From Mycoplasmatota bacterium (GTDB lineage: Bacteria > Bacillota_I > Bacilli_A > Izemoplasmatales > Izemoplasmataceae), in contig JAUVDP010000007.1 in NCBI GenBank assembly GCA_030595255.1, positions 1 to 43,984 of the forward strand: 43,984 nt of DNA. The letters are read 5' to 3'. This document shows, piece after piece, positions 1-7,352 of the stretch. A program made the position numbers and the translations under genes. The notes under the pieces are model-generated. The model saw only the letters and a program-made list of their open reading frames with translations, searched no databases and had not been told where the DNA came from. The stretch's first letter is position 1, and the number at the start of each line of letters is the position of its first letter.

Positions 1-2
1 AA

Positions 3-94
3 TGGCGGAGTAGGAGAGATTCGAACTCTCGCGCCGCGCGAACGACCTATACCCTTAGCAGGGGCACCTCTTCAGCCAACTTGAGTACTACTCC
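3..94 (-). tRNA. tRNA-Ser (anticodon GCU)
   Basis: Read on the minus strand, a 7-bp acceptor stem (GGAGTAG with CTACTCC) encloses a D arm, an anticodon arm with loop CTGCTAA (anticodon GCT, complement of 57-59), a long class II variable arm and a T arm with a GAGAG/CTCTC stem around TTCGAAT. The long variable arm and the anticodon identify a serine tRNA reading AGC/AGU. The 3' CCA is encoded (3-5) with G as discriminator base. A consensus promoter lies about 16 bases upstream. Nothing can be said of what follows beyond base 1. Confidence 0.96.
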
Positions 95-103
95 ATTTAT
101 GCC

Positions 104-140
104 AGTTAGCCCTTATATAATATAATATTTTAGGCTAACT
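104..140. repeat. Perfect 8-bp inverted repeat bracketing the tRNA-Ser -10 element
   Basis: AGTTAGCC (104-111) and GGCTAACT (133-140) are perfect inverted copies separated by 21 AT-only or AT-rich bases. They lie on either side of the -10 box of the tRNA promoter; the outer copy shares its last base with the -35 box. No T-run follows on the minus strand, so it is not a standard terminator for tex. An operator-like or RNA-hairpin role is inference. Confidence 0.55.
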
Positions 141-145
141 GTCAA
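117..145 (-). promoter_or_regulatory. Sigma-A type promoter of tRNA-Ser
   Basis: On the minus strand, TTGACA (complement of 140-145) is followed by a 17-base spacer and TATTAT (complement of 117-122). This is a perfect -35 with ideal spacing and a near-perfect -10. The expected start is about 110-111, leaving a leader of about 16 bases before the tRNA. It is the only promoter in the window with a perfect TTGACA. Confidence 0.8.
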
Positions 146-159
146 TAAGCTTATTTTAA

Positions 160-2346
160 TTATTTTCCTAAGTTTTCTTGGATCATTGTTAATTGTAATC
201 TATGGCGTTTTAAATCAATATCTTTTACCCATACTTTTACAATATCTCCAACACTAACAACATCTAATGGATGTTTAATAAAACTTTTACTTAGTTGTGA
301 TATATGAACAAGTCCATCATCCTTAACACCACAATCTACAAATACTCCAAAGTCTACTACATTTCTAACTGTACCCATAAGTTCAGTTCCAACAACAATA
401 TCTTCTAATTTTAAGATATCACTTCTAAGTAGTGGCGCAGCCACTTCATCACGAGGATCTCTTAAAGGAGCTACAAATGCTTCTAAGATATCTTCAACAG
501 TGTGAACACCGGCTTCGAATTTAGTTGCTAGTTCTTCTTTGTTTACATTAGCCAATTTTAATTTAAGAGTAGGTTCACCAAGATCTGAAACTTTAATATC
601 TAACTCTTTTAATAAAGCCTTAGCTAACTTATAACTCTCAGGATGTATTCCTGTTTTATCTAAAGGATTTTTACCATTTAATATACGTAAGAATCCAACA
701 GCTTGTTCGTATGCTTTAGCTCCCATTCTAGGAACTTTCTTTAATTCTTTTCTTTCATTAAATTCACCATTGTCTTCTCTGTGAGTAACAATATTTTTCG
801 CTACTGTTTTATTTAATCCAGCAACATATTGTAATAATTGTACTGAAGCAGTATTAACATTAACACCAACCTGGTTTACTGCAGTTTCAACAACAAAATC
901 TAATGAATCACTTAATTTGTTTTGTGCAACATCGTGTTGATATTGTCCTACACCAATACTTTTTGGATCAATCTTAACTAACTCACTAAGCGGATCTTGA
1001 AGTCTTCTAGCTATACTTACTGCGCTTCTTTCTTCAACAGCTAATTTAGGGAATTCATCACGTGCTAAGTCACTTGCACTATATACAGAAGCTCCTGCTT
1101 CATTAACAATTATGTAATATAATTCTTTATCTGCTTTTTTAATTACTTCGATAATGAATTGTTCAGTTTCTCGAGAAGCAGTACCGTTACCAATAGCAAT
1201 TACATCAATATTGAATTTTTTAATTGCTCCAAGTACTTTTTTGAATGAATCAATAAGTCTTTCTTTATTAATTCTCTCTCCTGGATATTTTTGATGTGGA
1301 TAAATTACATCAATAAATGTCATTTTTCCCATTTCATTAACTACGGCTAATTTACAACCTGTACGGTAAGCTGGATCTACTCCTAAAACCATTTTACCTT
1401 TCATAGGTGGTTGTAGTAATAAACTTCTTAAATTTTCACTAAAGATATGAATTGCATTATCTTCAGCTTTATCAGTAAATTCACTTCTAAGTTCTCTTTC
1501 AATAGAAGGTGCAATTAATCTTTTGTAAGCATCTTTAACAGCTGTTTGAAGATATGGATATACAAATGAATTAATATTTTCAATAATTCCATCTTCTAAA
1601 TATCTATGAATTCTATCAACTTCTATTGTAATTTTAGTTGATAATACTTTTTCTTTTTCACCACGGTTAATCGCTAAAACACGGTATAACTTAACTTTCT
1701 TAAGTGGTTCTTTATATTCATAATAAAGCTCATAAGTTTTCATTTCATCTTTAGCATTTTTCTTAATCTTAGATTCAAGTACACCATTATTAAATGTATA
1801 ATTTCTAATCCATTTACGGAAATCAGAAAAATCACTAATCTCTTCAGCAATAATATATAAAGCACCTTCAATTGCTTTTTCAACAGTTAAAACTTCTTCA
1901 GTAATATACTTTTTAGCTTCTTCTTCAAGTGATCCCTCAGTTGGGAAACTAAAGATATAATCAGATAAAGGTTTTAATCCTTGTTTAATCGCAATAGTTG
2001 CTTTTGTTTTCTTTTTCTCTTTGTAAGGACGATATAAATCTTCTACATCAACTAATTTTTCAGCAGCTAAAATCTCATCTTTTAACTCTGGAGTTAGTAA
2101 TCCTTTTTCATCAATTAATCTAATAACGTCTTCTTTTCTTTTTAACAAGTTTACTTTATATTCATACTCTTTATTAATATCTCTGATTTGTTCTTCATCT
2201 AAAGCATCTGTTTGTTCCTTACGATAACGCGCAATGAAAGGAACTGTATTTCCCTCATTTAAAAGGTTTAACACTGTTTCAACTTGTTTTTTTGTAATTT
2301 TTAATTTCTTCATTATTTCTAAAACTAATTTCTCATTTATTACCAT
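160..2346 (-). CDS. tex: Tex-family RNA-binding transcription accessory protein
   Basis: A 728-residue protein with the full Tex layout: helical N-terminal domain, YqgF/RNase H-like core (GVDPAYRTGCK and IGNGTASRETE), helix-hairpin-helix segment (NQVGVNVNTAS; VPRMGAKAYEQAVGFLRI) and C-terminal S1 domain (GTVRNVVDFGVFVDCG; DGLVHISQLS). Tex proteins bind nucleic acid and associate with transcription or RNA handling in the cytoplasm; the precise role is unsettled in most bacteria. Length is typical of the family. The ATG is preceded by AGGGAGG at good spacing. It lies just downstream of the thioredoxin-like gene, separated only by a weak hairpin, so the two may be partly co-transcribed. Nothing looks damaged. 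Confidence 0.95.
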   Translation of the reverse strand: MVINEKLVLEIMKKLKITKKQVETVLNLLNEGNTVPFIARYRKEQTDALDEEQIRDINKEYEYKVNLLKRKEDVIRLIDEKGLLTPELKDEILAAEKLVDVEDLYRPYKEKKKTKATIAIKQGLKPLSDYIFSFPTEGSLEEEAKKYITEEVLTVEKAIEGALYIIAEEISDFSDFRKWIRNYTFNNGVLESKIKKNAKDEMKTYELYYEYKEPLKKVKLYRVLAINRGEKEKVLSTKITIEVDRIHRYLEDGIIENINSFVYPYLQTAVKDAYKRLIAPSIERELRSEFTDKAEDNAIHIFSENLRSLLLQPPMKGKMVLGVDPAYRTGCKLAVVNEMGKMTFIDVIYPHQKYPGERINKERLIDSFKKVLGAIKKFNIDVIAIGNGTASRETEQFIIEVIKKADKELYYIIVNEAGASVYSASDLARDEFPKLAVEERSAVSIARRLQDPLSELVKIDPKSIGVGQYQHDVAQNKLSDSLDFVVETAVNQVGVNVNTASVQLLQYVAGLNKTVAKNIVTHREDNGEFNERKELKKVPRMGAKAYEQAVGFLRILNGKNPLDKTGIHPESYKLAKALLKELDIKVSDLGEPTLKLKLANVNKEELATKFEAGVHTVEDILEAFVAPLRDPRDEVAAPLLRSDILKLEDIVVGTELMGTVRNVVDFGVFVDCGVKDDGLVHISQLSKSFIKHPLDVVSVGDIVKVWVKDIDLKRHRLQLTMIQENLGK

Positions 2347-2360
2347 ATTACTACCTCCCT

Positions 2361-2386
2361 AAAATATAAAAAGCCTCTAAAAGGCT
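2361..2386 (-). terminator. Weak intrinsic terminator after the thioredoxin-like gene
   Basis: On the minus strand AGCCT pairs with AGGCT around a 5-base loop (hairpin 2372-2386), followed by a T-rich run (TTTTTATATTTT). The hairpin overlaps the TAG stop of the upstream gene. The stem is only 5 bp, so termination is probably partial, which fits the absence of a clear separate tex promoter. Confidence 0.5.
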
Positions 2387-2843
2387 AATTAATGTATTGA
2401 TATATTCCGTTATTAATTAAATCAAACACTTGTGGAATTTCCACATTTCCAGATGATACATCTACTACAACACCATCAACAATTGTTAACATGGCAGGTG
2501 TTCCACCAACACCGTATGTATCTGATAAGTATTGAAAATCATTATTTGATATATCTACAGAATCTAAATAGTATAATTTAATTCCTGCATTGTTATCATT
2601 CGCAAACGCAGCTACTTCATCTTTAATTATTTGACAAGCTGAACAAGCATCAGAATATAAATATACTAAATACTCAGATTCATTCATTTCAGTTAAATTA
2701 GAAACTTCAAGTGTTTCATTAAAAGTATTGAATAAAACCATACTAATTAATATTACAAAAAATGTAATCGCAAATCCTATCAATACGTATGATAAGAATT
2801 TATCATTACTATTTCTTTTATGTCTATTTTTGTATGTTGCCAT
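2385..2843 (-). CDS. Membrane-anchored thioredoxin-fold protein (CSAC motif)
   Basis: A 152-residue protein. A basic N-terminus (KNRHKRNSNDK) precedes one membrane helix at about residues 17-40, so the rest should lie outside the membrane. The outer domain has YLYSDACSACQ, a CxxC active site, and GGTPAML, which supplies the cis-proline of thioredoxin folds. Likely role: thiol-disulfide exchange on envelope proteins (inference; oxidase or reductase cannot be told). I chose the ATG at 2843: GGGAG lies 8 bases upstream, whereas an in-frame GTG at 2852 would overlap that Shine-Dalgarno. It has its own promoter, back to back with that of fbp. Confidence 0.85.
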   Translation of the reverse strand: MATYKNRHKRNSNDKFLSYVLIGFAITFFVILISMVLFNTFNETLEVSNLTEMNESEYLVYLYSDACSACQIIKDEVAAFANDNNAGIKLYYLDSVDISNNDFQYLSDTYGVGGTPAMLTIVDGVVVDVSSGNVEIPQVFDLINNGIYQYIN

Positions 2844-2866
2844 AAATACCACTCCCAGCTTAATAT

Positions 2867-2895
2867 ATTGTATATAAAAATAGTGAAAAAATCAA
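2867..2895 (-). promoter_or_regulatory. Promoter of the thioredoxin-like gene
   Basis: On the minus strand TTGATT (2890-2895) and TACAAT (2867-2872) are 17 bases apart. The predicted start near 2860 gives a leader of about 17 bases that just includes the GGGAG ribosome binding site. It is divergent from the fbp promoter; the two -10 boxes are about 100 bases apart. Confidence 0.7.
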
Positions 2896-2964
2896 GTAAA
2901 ACAACCTTTATTCTACTAATTATATGGTTTGATTCATGTTGTTATATATTTGTAATAATTTTAA

Positions 2965-2973
2965 TGATATAAT
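2965..2973 (+). promoter_or_regulatory. Extended -10 promoter of fbp
   Basis: TGATATAAT combines a perfect TATAAT (2968-2973) with the TGn extension. The -35 position 17 bases upstream (TATATT) is poor, so recognition probably relies on the extended -10. Expected start is about 2980, with a 27-base leader carrying AAGGAGG before the ATG at 3007. Confidence 0.7.
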
Positions 2974-3006
2974 TTATTTGTAATAGATATTATGTAAGGA
3001 GGAATT

Positions 3007-4968
3007 ATGGAAAATACATATGAATTAAAATATTTGAATTTACTCGCAAAAGAATATAAAACTGTTCAAGAAGTAAGTACAGAGCTTATTAACTTAACTG
3101 CCATTTTAAACTTACCTAAAGGAACTGAACACTTTATTTCTGATATTCATGGAGAATATGAAACATTTAACCATTTCTTAAAAAATGGATCTGGTGTAAT
3201 TAGAGGTAAAATTGATATTATTTATCCAAATCTATCAGTTACTGAAAAGAATACTTTAGCTTTCTTTATTTATTATCCTAAACAAATGGTAATAAAATAC
3301 AAAGAAAAATTAGATAATGAAGCATATTCACCTTTTATAAGAGAACAATTAATTCATTTAATTGAAATCAGCAAATATGTTTCTCAAAAATATACAAAAA
3401 GTAAAATACGTAAAAGTTTACCTAAATCTTTTGCTTATATTATTCAAGAACTGCTTTATGAAAGTAGTTCAATGATAGACAAGAAAGCGTATTATAACGC
3501 TATATTAGATGCTATTTTTAATACTAAAAGAGAAAGAAGTTTCTTAATAGAGTTATCTTATTTCATTCAAAGATTAACAATTGATAGACTTCATATAGTT
3601 GGAGATATCTTTGATCGAGGTCCTAATGCTCATTTAGTTCTTAATAAAATACTAAAATATCATTCAGTTGATATTGAGTGGGGAAACCATGATGTATTAT
3701 GGATGGGAGCCGCTTCAGGAAGCGAAGTATCAATATGTAATGTATTAAGAATTTCTTCTAGATATAATACTCTAGATACATTAGAAGAGGGATATGGAAT
3801 TAACTTATTACCTCTTGCCACTTTTGCTAGTAAGTTTTACGGTGATGATCCTTGTATAAGTTTCTTACCTAAAAACGGAACATTAAAAATTGATAAAGAT
3901 AAAGAATTACTTGTAGCTAAAATGCATAAAGCAATTTCTATTATGCAATTCAAATTAGAACATAAAGTAATAAAAAGAAACCCACATTTTAATTTAGAAA
4001 ATAGATTATTACTCGATAAAATAGATTATAAAAATAATATAATTACTATCCATAATAAAATATATAAACTAAATGACACTAACTTCCCAACTATAAATTC
4101 TTCTTCTCCATATGAACTTACAAAAGAGGAATCAGATATCATTCATCATCTTAGGGAAGCTTTCTTAAATAATGATTTACTTCAAACTCATGTTAAGTTT
4201 TTATTCCAAAATGGAGCAATGCATCTTAAATACAATAATAACCTTTTATTCCATGGATGTATTCCTTTAAATGATGATGGGACATTCTCAAGTTTAGTAA
4301 TAAATAATGAAGAATATCAAGGTAAATCTTTATTTGATAACCTGGATAAAATGGCTAGAGTTGGTTATTTAAATCGTTATAATAAAACAAATATAGATAA
4401 AGATTATTTTGTATTTTTATGGCAAGGAGGTAATTCTCCTCTCTTTGGTAAAAAGGCCATGAAGACATTTGAAAGATACTTTATTAATGATAAAATAAGT
4501 CATAAAGAAGAAAAAAACAACTATTTCTTACTAAGAGAAGATGAGACTATACTTAAAATGATATACAAAGAATTTGGTATAGACTATAACACTTCTAAAA
4601 TTATTAATGGACATGTTCCAAATGATATTAGTGTTGGAGATAGACCAATCCTCGCAGGCGGTAGGATATACGCTATTGATGGTGGAATGAGTAAACAATA
4701 TATGGCAAAGATATCAATTGGTGGATATACATTAGTAAGTGATTCATATATGATATCACTAATCTCTCATGAAAGGTTTACTTCTAAGAATAAGTTAATA
4801 GAACAAGAAAGAGATATCATTTCTATTAAACATTCAAGAGATATGAATCTGGATCGAGAATATATGTACAATACTGATAAAGGTGTAGTTTTACAAGACA
4901 ATATAAATGATTTATATAAGTTATTAGGAGCATATAGAACAGGATTAATAAAAGAAAAACTAAAATAA
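3007..4968 (+). CDS. fbp: Class III (Firmicutes-type) fructose-1,6-bisphosphatase
   Basis: The 653-residue protein fits the class III fructose-1,6-bisphosphatase family (about 640-670 residues), which hydrolyses fructose-1,6-bisphosphate to fructose-6-phosphate in gluconeogenesis. The metallophosphatase signatures are clear: SDIHGEYE (around 45-52), GDIFDRGPN (around 199-207) and GNHDVLW (around 226-232); the C-terminal part has INGHVPND and GGRIYAIDGG. AAGGAGG precedes the ATG. It is the only plus-strand gene here, converging on acpS through a shared terminator. By my reading all 14 glutamine codons are CAA, a useful baseline for the CAG codons in the glnS leader. Having this enzyme implies sugars can be made from smaller carbon compounds (inference). 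Confidence 0.97.
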   Translation: MENTYELKYLNLLAKEYKTVQEVSTELINLTAILNLPKGTEHFISDIHGEYETFNHFLKNGSGVIRGKIDIIYPNLSVTEKNTLAFFIYYPKQMVIKYKEKLDNEAYSPFIREQLIHLIEISKYVSQKYTKSKIRKSLPKSFAYIIQELLYESSSMIDKKAYYNAILDAIFNTKRERSFLIELSYFIQRLTIDRLHIVGDIFDRGPNAHLVLNKILKYHSVDIEWGNHDVLWMGAASGSEVSICNVLRISSRYNTLDTLEEGYGINLLPLATFASKFYGDDPCISFLPKNGTLKIDKDKELLVAKMHKAISIMQFKLEHKVIKRNPHFNLENRLLLDKIDYKNNIITIHNKIYKLNDTNFPTINSSSPYELTKEESDIIHHLREAFLNNDLLQTHVKFLFQNGAMHLKYNNNLLFHGCIPLNDDGTFSSLVINNEEYQGKSLFDNLDKMARVGYLNRYNKTNIDKDYFVFLWQGGNSPLFGKKAMKTFERYFINDKISHKEEKNNYFLLREDETILKMIYKEFGIDYNTSKIINGHVPNDISVGDRPILAGGRIYAIDGGMSKQYMAKISIGGYTLVSDSYMISLISHERFTSKNKLIEQERDIISIKHSRDMNLDREYMYNTDKGVVLQDNINDLYKLLGAYRTGLIKEKLK

Positions 4969-4991
4969 AGACAGTGCATTTGCACTGTCTT
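4968..4991. terminator. Bidirectional terminator shared by fbp and acpS
   Basis: AAGACAGTGCA (4968-4978) and TGCACTGTCTT (4981-4991) form a perfect inverted repeat of 11 bases per arm, folding with a loop of about 4 bases. T-rich sequence follows on both strands. The arms include the last base of the fbp stop codon and the first bases of the acpS stop codon. Confidence 0.85.
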
Positions 4992-5337
4992 ATTCTTTTA
5001 TACACATAGCTATAACATAGTTCTTAGAATGGGAAATACTCACTTTAACAATATCTTCTGGCATATACTTTGATTCAATATATGGGGCTCCAAATTCATC
5101 AGTTAAGATTTCAACATCTACAAAGTTTAGTGGAGTTAAAAACTTCTTATACACCTTAGTATAGGCTTCTTTAGCTGCGAAGCGTCCTGCGATATATTCC
5201 AATTTTCTTTGTTCATTACTAATTTTATTATATCTTTCTAATTCTCTATTAGATAATATTCTTTTAATAAATTTATCACTTATTCTTTTTTTAATATCAG
5301 CGAATTCAACAATATCTACACCTATCTCTTTACTCAT
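4990..5337 (-). CDS. acpS: Holo-[acyl-carrier-protein] synthase
   Basis: A 115-residue AcpS-type phosphopantetheinyl transferase. It moves 4'-phosphopantetheine from coenzyme A to acyl carrier protein for fatty-acid synthesis. Seen motifs: GVDIVE at the N-terminus (metal-binding Asp8), RFAAKEAYTK (Glu57 region) and SISHSKNYVIA near the end. The length is normal for AcpS. The ATG lies inside the end of whiA (8-base overlap), so it is translationally coupled and probably expressed from the whiA promoter. It ends in the bidirectional terminator shared with fbp. Confidence 0.95.
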   Translation of the reverse strand: MSKEIGVDIVEFADIKKRISDKFIKRILSNRELERYNKISNEQRKLEYIAGRFAAKEAYTKVYKKFLTPLNFVDVEILTDEFGAPYIESKYMPEDIVKVSISHSKNYVIAMCIKE

Positions 5338-6280
5338 TTAGATCATCCAATATTTGTTGAGCTAAATCATTAATATTCCTATATCTATGATTTAAAGCCG
5401 ATTTAGATATTCTTTTATTTAATACTTCTTCGCTCATATCTGAAATTTCATTAAGTGACGATTCTGGGAATTTCTTTCTTAAAGTAATAGCTTCTCTCAT
5501 GCTTTTTGGTAACTTCGTAGTATCTACCATATTTTCAAGAACACTAATATTTCTTAATTGTCTATTTGCTGCATCTAATGTTTTATTTTGATTCGCAATT
5601 TCCATATTAATAACTCTTGTGATTGAATTTACAAAGTCTCTTTTAATTCTTTCATCCTCAAATTCAAACAATGCATTAATTGCTCCAGTTACTCTTAGGA
5701 AGTCTGCGATTTTCTCTGATTCTTTAATATATGTAATATATCCTCTTTTTTTCTTAATAACTTTTGAGTTTAAATAGAAATACGTCATTAACTCTTGAAG
5801 AGCTAAAGCATGCACTTCATCGTTAGAATGAATCTCTAAATGATAACTACTACTCTTTGGTGAATTAATTGATCCAGCTGCGAGGAATGCACCTCTTAAA
5901 TATGATCTTTTACAACATTCTTTAATTATCAATGTACTTTCAATTGCTTCTTGATAGTTATCAGTATTATTCATTAATCCAAGCTCATTAATAATTTCAG
6001 ATGCTTTATCTTTAATAATTATTATGTAGATATCATTCTTTTTTAACTTCATTTGTTTCTTTGATACAATATCTACTTCTACCCTATAAAGTTCCTTACT
6101 ACTTTTAATAACTTTTCTAGCTATTTGAATATTTGTAGTTTGGAATTCTATTCTAAGTCCTTCACTTGAAAGATTAATGTTTCCATTCATCCTTAAAAGA
6201 GCTGATAATTCTGCGAGTTTGCAGCATTTATCGGCTATTAAACTTAATAATTCACTTTTAGTGTCAGATGCAAAACTCAT
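5330..6280 (-). CDS. whiA: WhiA-family DNA-binding protein
   Basis: A 316-residue WhiA homologue. The N-terminal half is a degenerate LAGLIDADG-like domain (YLRGAFLAAGSINSPKSSSYHLEI); the C-terminal half is the WhiA helix-turn-helix domain (TTKLPKSMREAITLRKKFPE; ISKSALNHRYRNI). WhiA acts in sporulation in actinomycetes and in cell division and chromosome segregation in Bacillus subtilis; its role here is not shown by the sequence. AAAGGA precedes the ATG and a good promoter lies 31-59 bases upstream. In B. subtilis whiA follows rapZ and yvcK after the trxB region; here those two are absent and whiA directly follows trxB. Confidence 0.95.
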   Translation of the reverse strand: MSFASDTKSELLSLIADKCCKLAELSALLRMNGNINLSSEGLRIEFQTTNIQIARKVIKSSKELYRVEVDIVSKKQMKLKKNDIYIIIIKDKASEIINELGLMNNTDNYQEAIESTLIIKECCKRSYLRGAFLAAGSINSPKSSSYHLEIHSNDEVHALALQELMTYFYLNSKVIKKKRGYITYIKESEKIADFLRVTGAINALFEFEDERIKRDFVNSITRVINMEIANQNKTLDAANRQLRNISVLENMVDTTKLPKSMREAITLRKKFPESSLNEISDMSEEVLNKRISKSALNHRYRNINDLAQQILDDLNE

Positions 6281-6310
6281 AAAATCAAATCCTTTCTTCC
6301 AAGTTATTTA

Positions 6311-6339
6311 ATTATATCATTGTAGTAATTAAATGTCTA
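6311..6339 (-). promoter_or_regulatory. Promoter of whiA-acpS
   Basis: TAGACA (complement of 6334-6339) and TATAAT (complement of 6311-6316) lie 17 bases apart on the minus strand, and TGA directly before TATAAT makes it an extended -10. Expected start is near 6304, about 24 bases before the whiA ATG. It sits just after the trxB terminator. Confidence 0.82.
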
Positions 6340-6347
6340 TAATAACA

Positions 6348-6369
6348 AAAAGGAGCAAAAGCTCCTTTT
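6348..6369 (-). terminator. Intrinsic terminator of trxB
   Basis: AAAAGGAGC / GCTCCTTTT form a 9-bp stem with a 4-base loop, followed on the minus strand by a T-run. It starts 5 bases after the trxB stop and separates trxB from whiA-acpS. Confidence 0.88.
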
Positions 6370-6374
6370 ATTAA

Positions 6375-7331
6375 TTATTTTCTTAATGTTTCAATATATT
6401 TAGATACTTCAACTGCAGCAATTGAACCGTCACTTGCTGCTGTAATGATTTGACGTAAGTCTTTTTCAATAACATCACCAATTCCAAATATACCAGGAAT
6501 ATTAGTATGCATTTTTTCATTAACTTGGATATATCCCCATTTATTAGTAATACCTAAATCCTTAACAAGTGTAGTTTCAGGTAAATGTCCAATAAATACG
6601 AATGCACCATCACATTTAATATCAGTTTCTTCTTTAGTTTCTGCATGTCTTATTTTAACAGATTCTAATTTGTCTTCTCCATCAAAAGATACAATTTCAT
6701 ATCCTAGTTTAAAGTCCATTTTACCAGTAGCTTTAGCTTGATCTACTGCTTTTGCATCTGCTTGTAATGTAGGAAGAATGTTTACCACAGTTATATGTTT
6801 AACCATTTTAGTAAGGTATGTAGCTTCTTCAATAGCGCTATTTCCTCCACCTACAACTACGATATCTAAGTCTTTAAAGAAAGCACCGTCACATATTGCA
6901 CACCAGCTAACCCCGCGTCCTGTTAATCTTGATTCACCAGGAGCGTTAGTTCCTCTAGGTATTGTACCTGTAGCTATAATTACTGCTTTTGCTTTATAAA
7001 TTTCGTTACTAGAAGTATGTAATTCTTTTAATTCTCCTAAATCTTTAATCTCTACAACATCACCATATTTATATTCAACACCAAGTTCTTGTGTATGATT
7101 AAACATTTTTTCACTAATTTCAAATCCAGTTACTTTACCAAGCCCTGTATAGTTTTCAACTTCATAAGTTGACATCATTTTACCACCAGGAGCGGCTTTT
7201 TCTAACATTAGCGTCTTTAAATTAGCACGTTGTGTATATAGAGCTGCGGTCATTCCACCAGGTCCAGCGCCTATAATTATAACGTCATATTGTCCCATAT
7301 CTTTTACTTCATTATTCATACTACTCATCAT
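6375..7331 (-). CDS. trxB: Thioredoxin reductase-like flavoprotein with atypical nucleotide site
   Basis: A 318-residue class II pyridine nucleotide-disulfide oxidoreductase. FAD site GAGPGG (21-26), redox pair CAIC (144-147, family form CAxCDG), nucleotide fold VVVGGGNSAIEEA (158-170) and C-terminal FAD motif GIGDV with RQIITAASDG are all present, so it should reduce a thioredoxin-like partner. The HRRDxxRA segment that binds the 2'-phosphate of NADPH in Bacillus and E. coli TrxB is replaced by NILPTLQAD, so NADPH use is doubtful. Of several N-terminal ATGs, the first sits 9 bases after GAGG. The cytosolic enzyme could feed the membrane thioredoxin-like protein only through a relay (inference). 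Confidence 0.88.
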   Translation of the reverse strand: MMSSMNNEVKDMGQYDVIIIGAGPGGMTAALYTQRANLKTLMLEKAAPGGKMMSTYEVENYTGLGKVTGFEISEKMFNHTQELGVEYKYGDVVEIKDLGELKELHTSSNEIYKAKAVIIATGTIPRGTNAPGESRLTGRGVSWCAICDGAFFKDLDIVVVGGGNSAIEEATYLTKMVKHITVVNILPTLQADAKAVDQAKATGKMDFKLGYEIVSFDGEDKLESVKIRHAETKEETDIKCDGAFVFIGHLPETTLVKDLGITNKWGYIQVNEKMHTNIPGIFGIGDVIEKDLRQIITAASDGSIAAVEVSKYIETLRK

Positions 7332-7352
7332 AATAAATCACCTCGTTTTATA

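Noticed and set aside
104-140. Inverted repeat as a terminator of tex
   Set aside because: The loop is 21 bases and no T-run follows; its position around the tRNA promoter suggests another role.
2844-2852. GTG start for the thioredoxin-like gene (likewise upstream starts at 12621, 17494, 19282, 23487 and 25477)
   Set aside because: In most of these cases the upstream start overlaps or precedes the Shine-Dalgarno that serves the downstream ATG; at 19282 it simply lacks a good site of its own.
4767-4985. A 72-codon minus-strand frame over the 3' end of fbp
   Set aside because: It crosses the shared terminator, has no family features and overlaps the conserved C-terminus of fbp.
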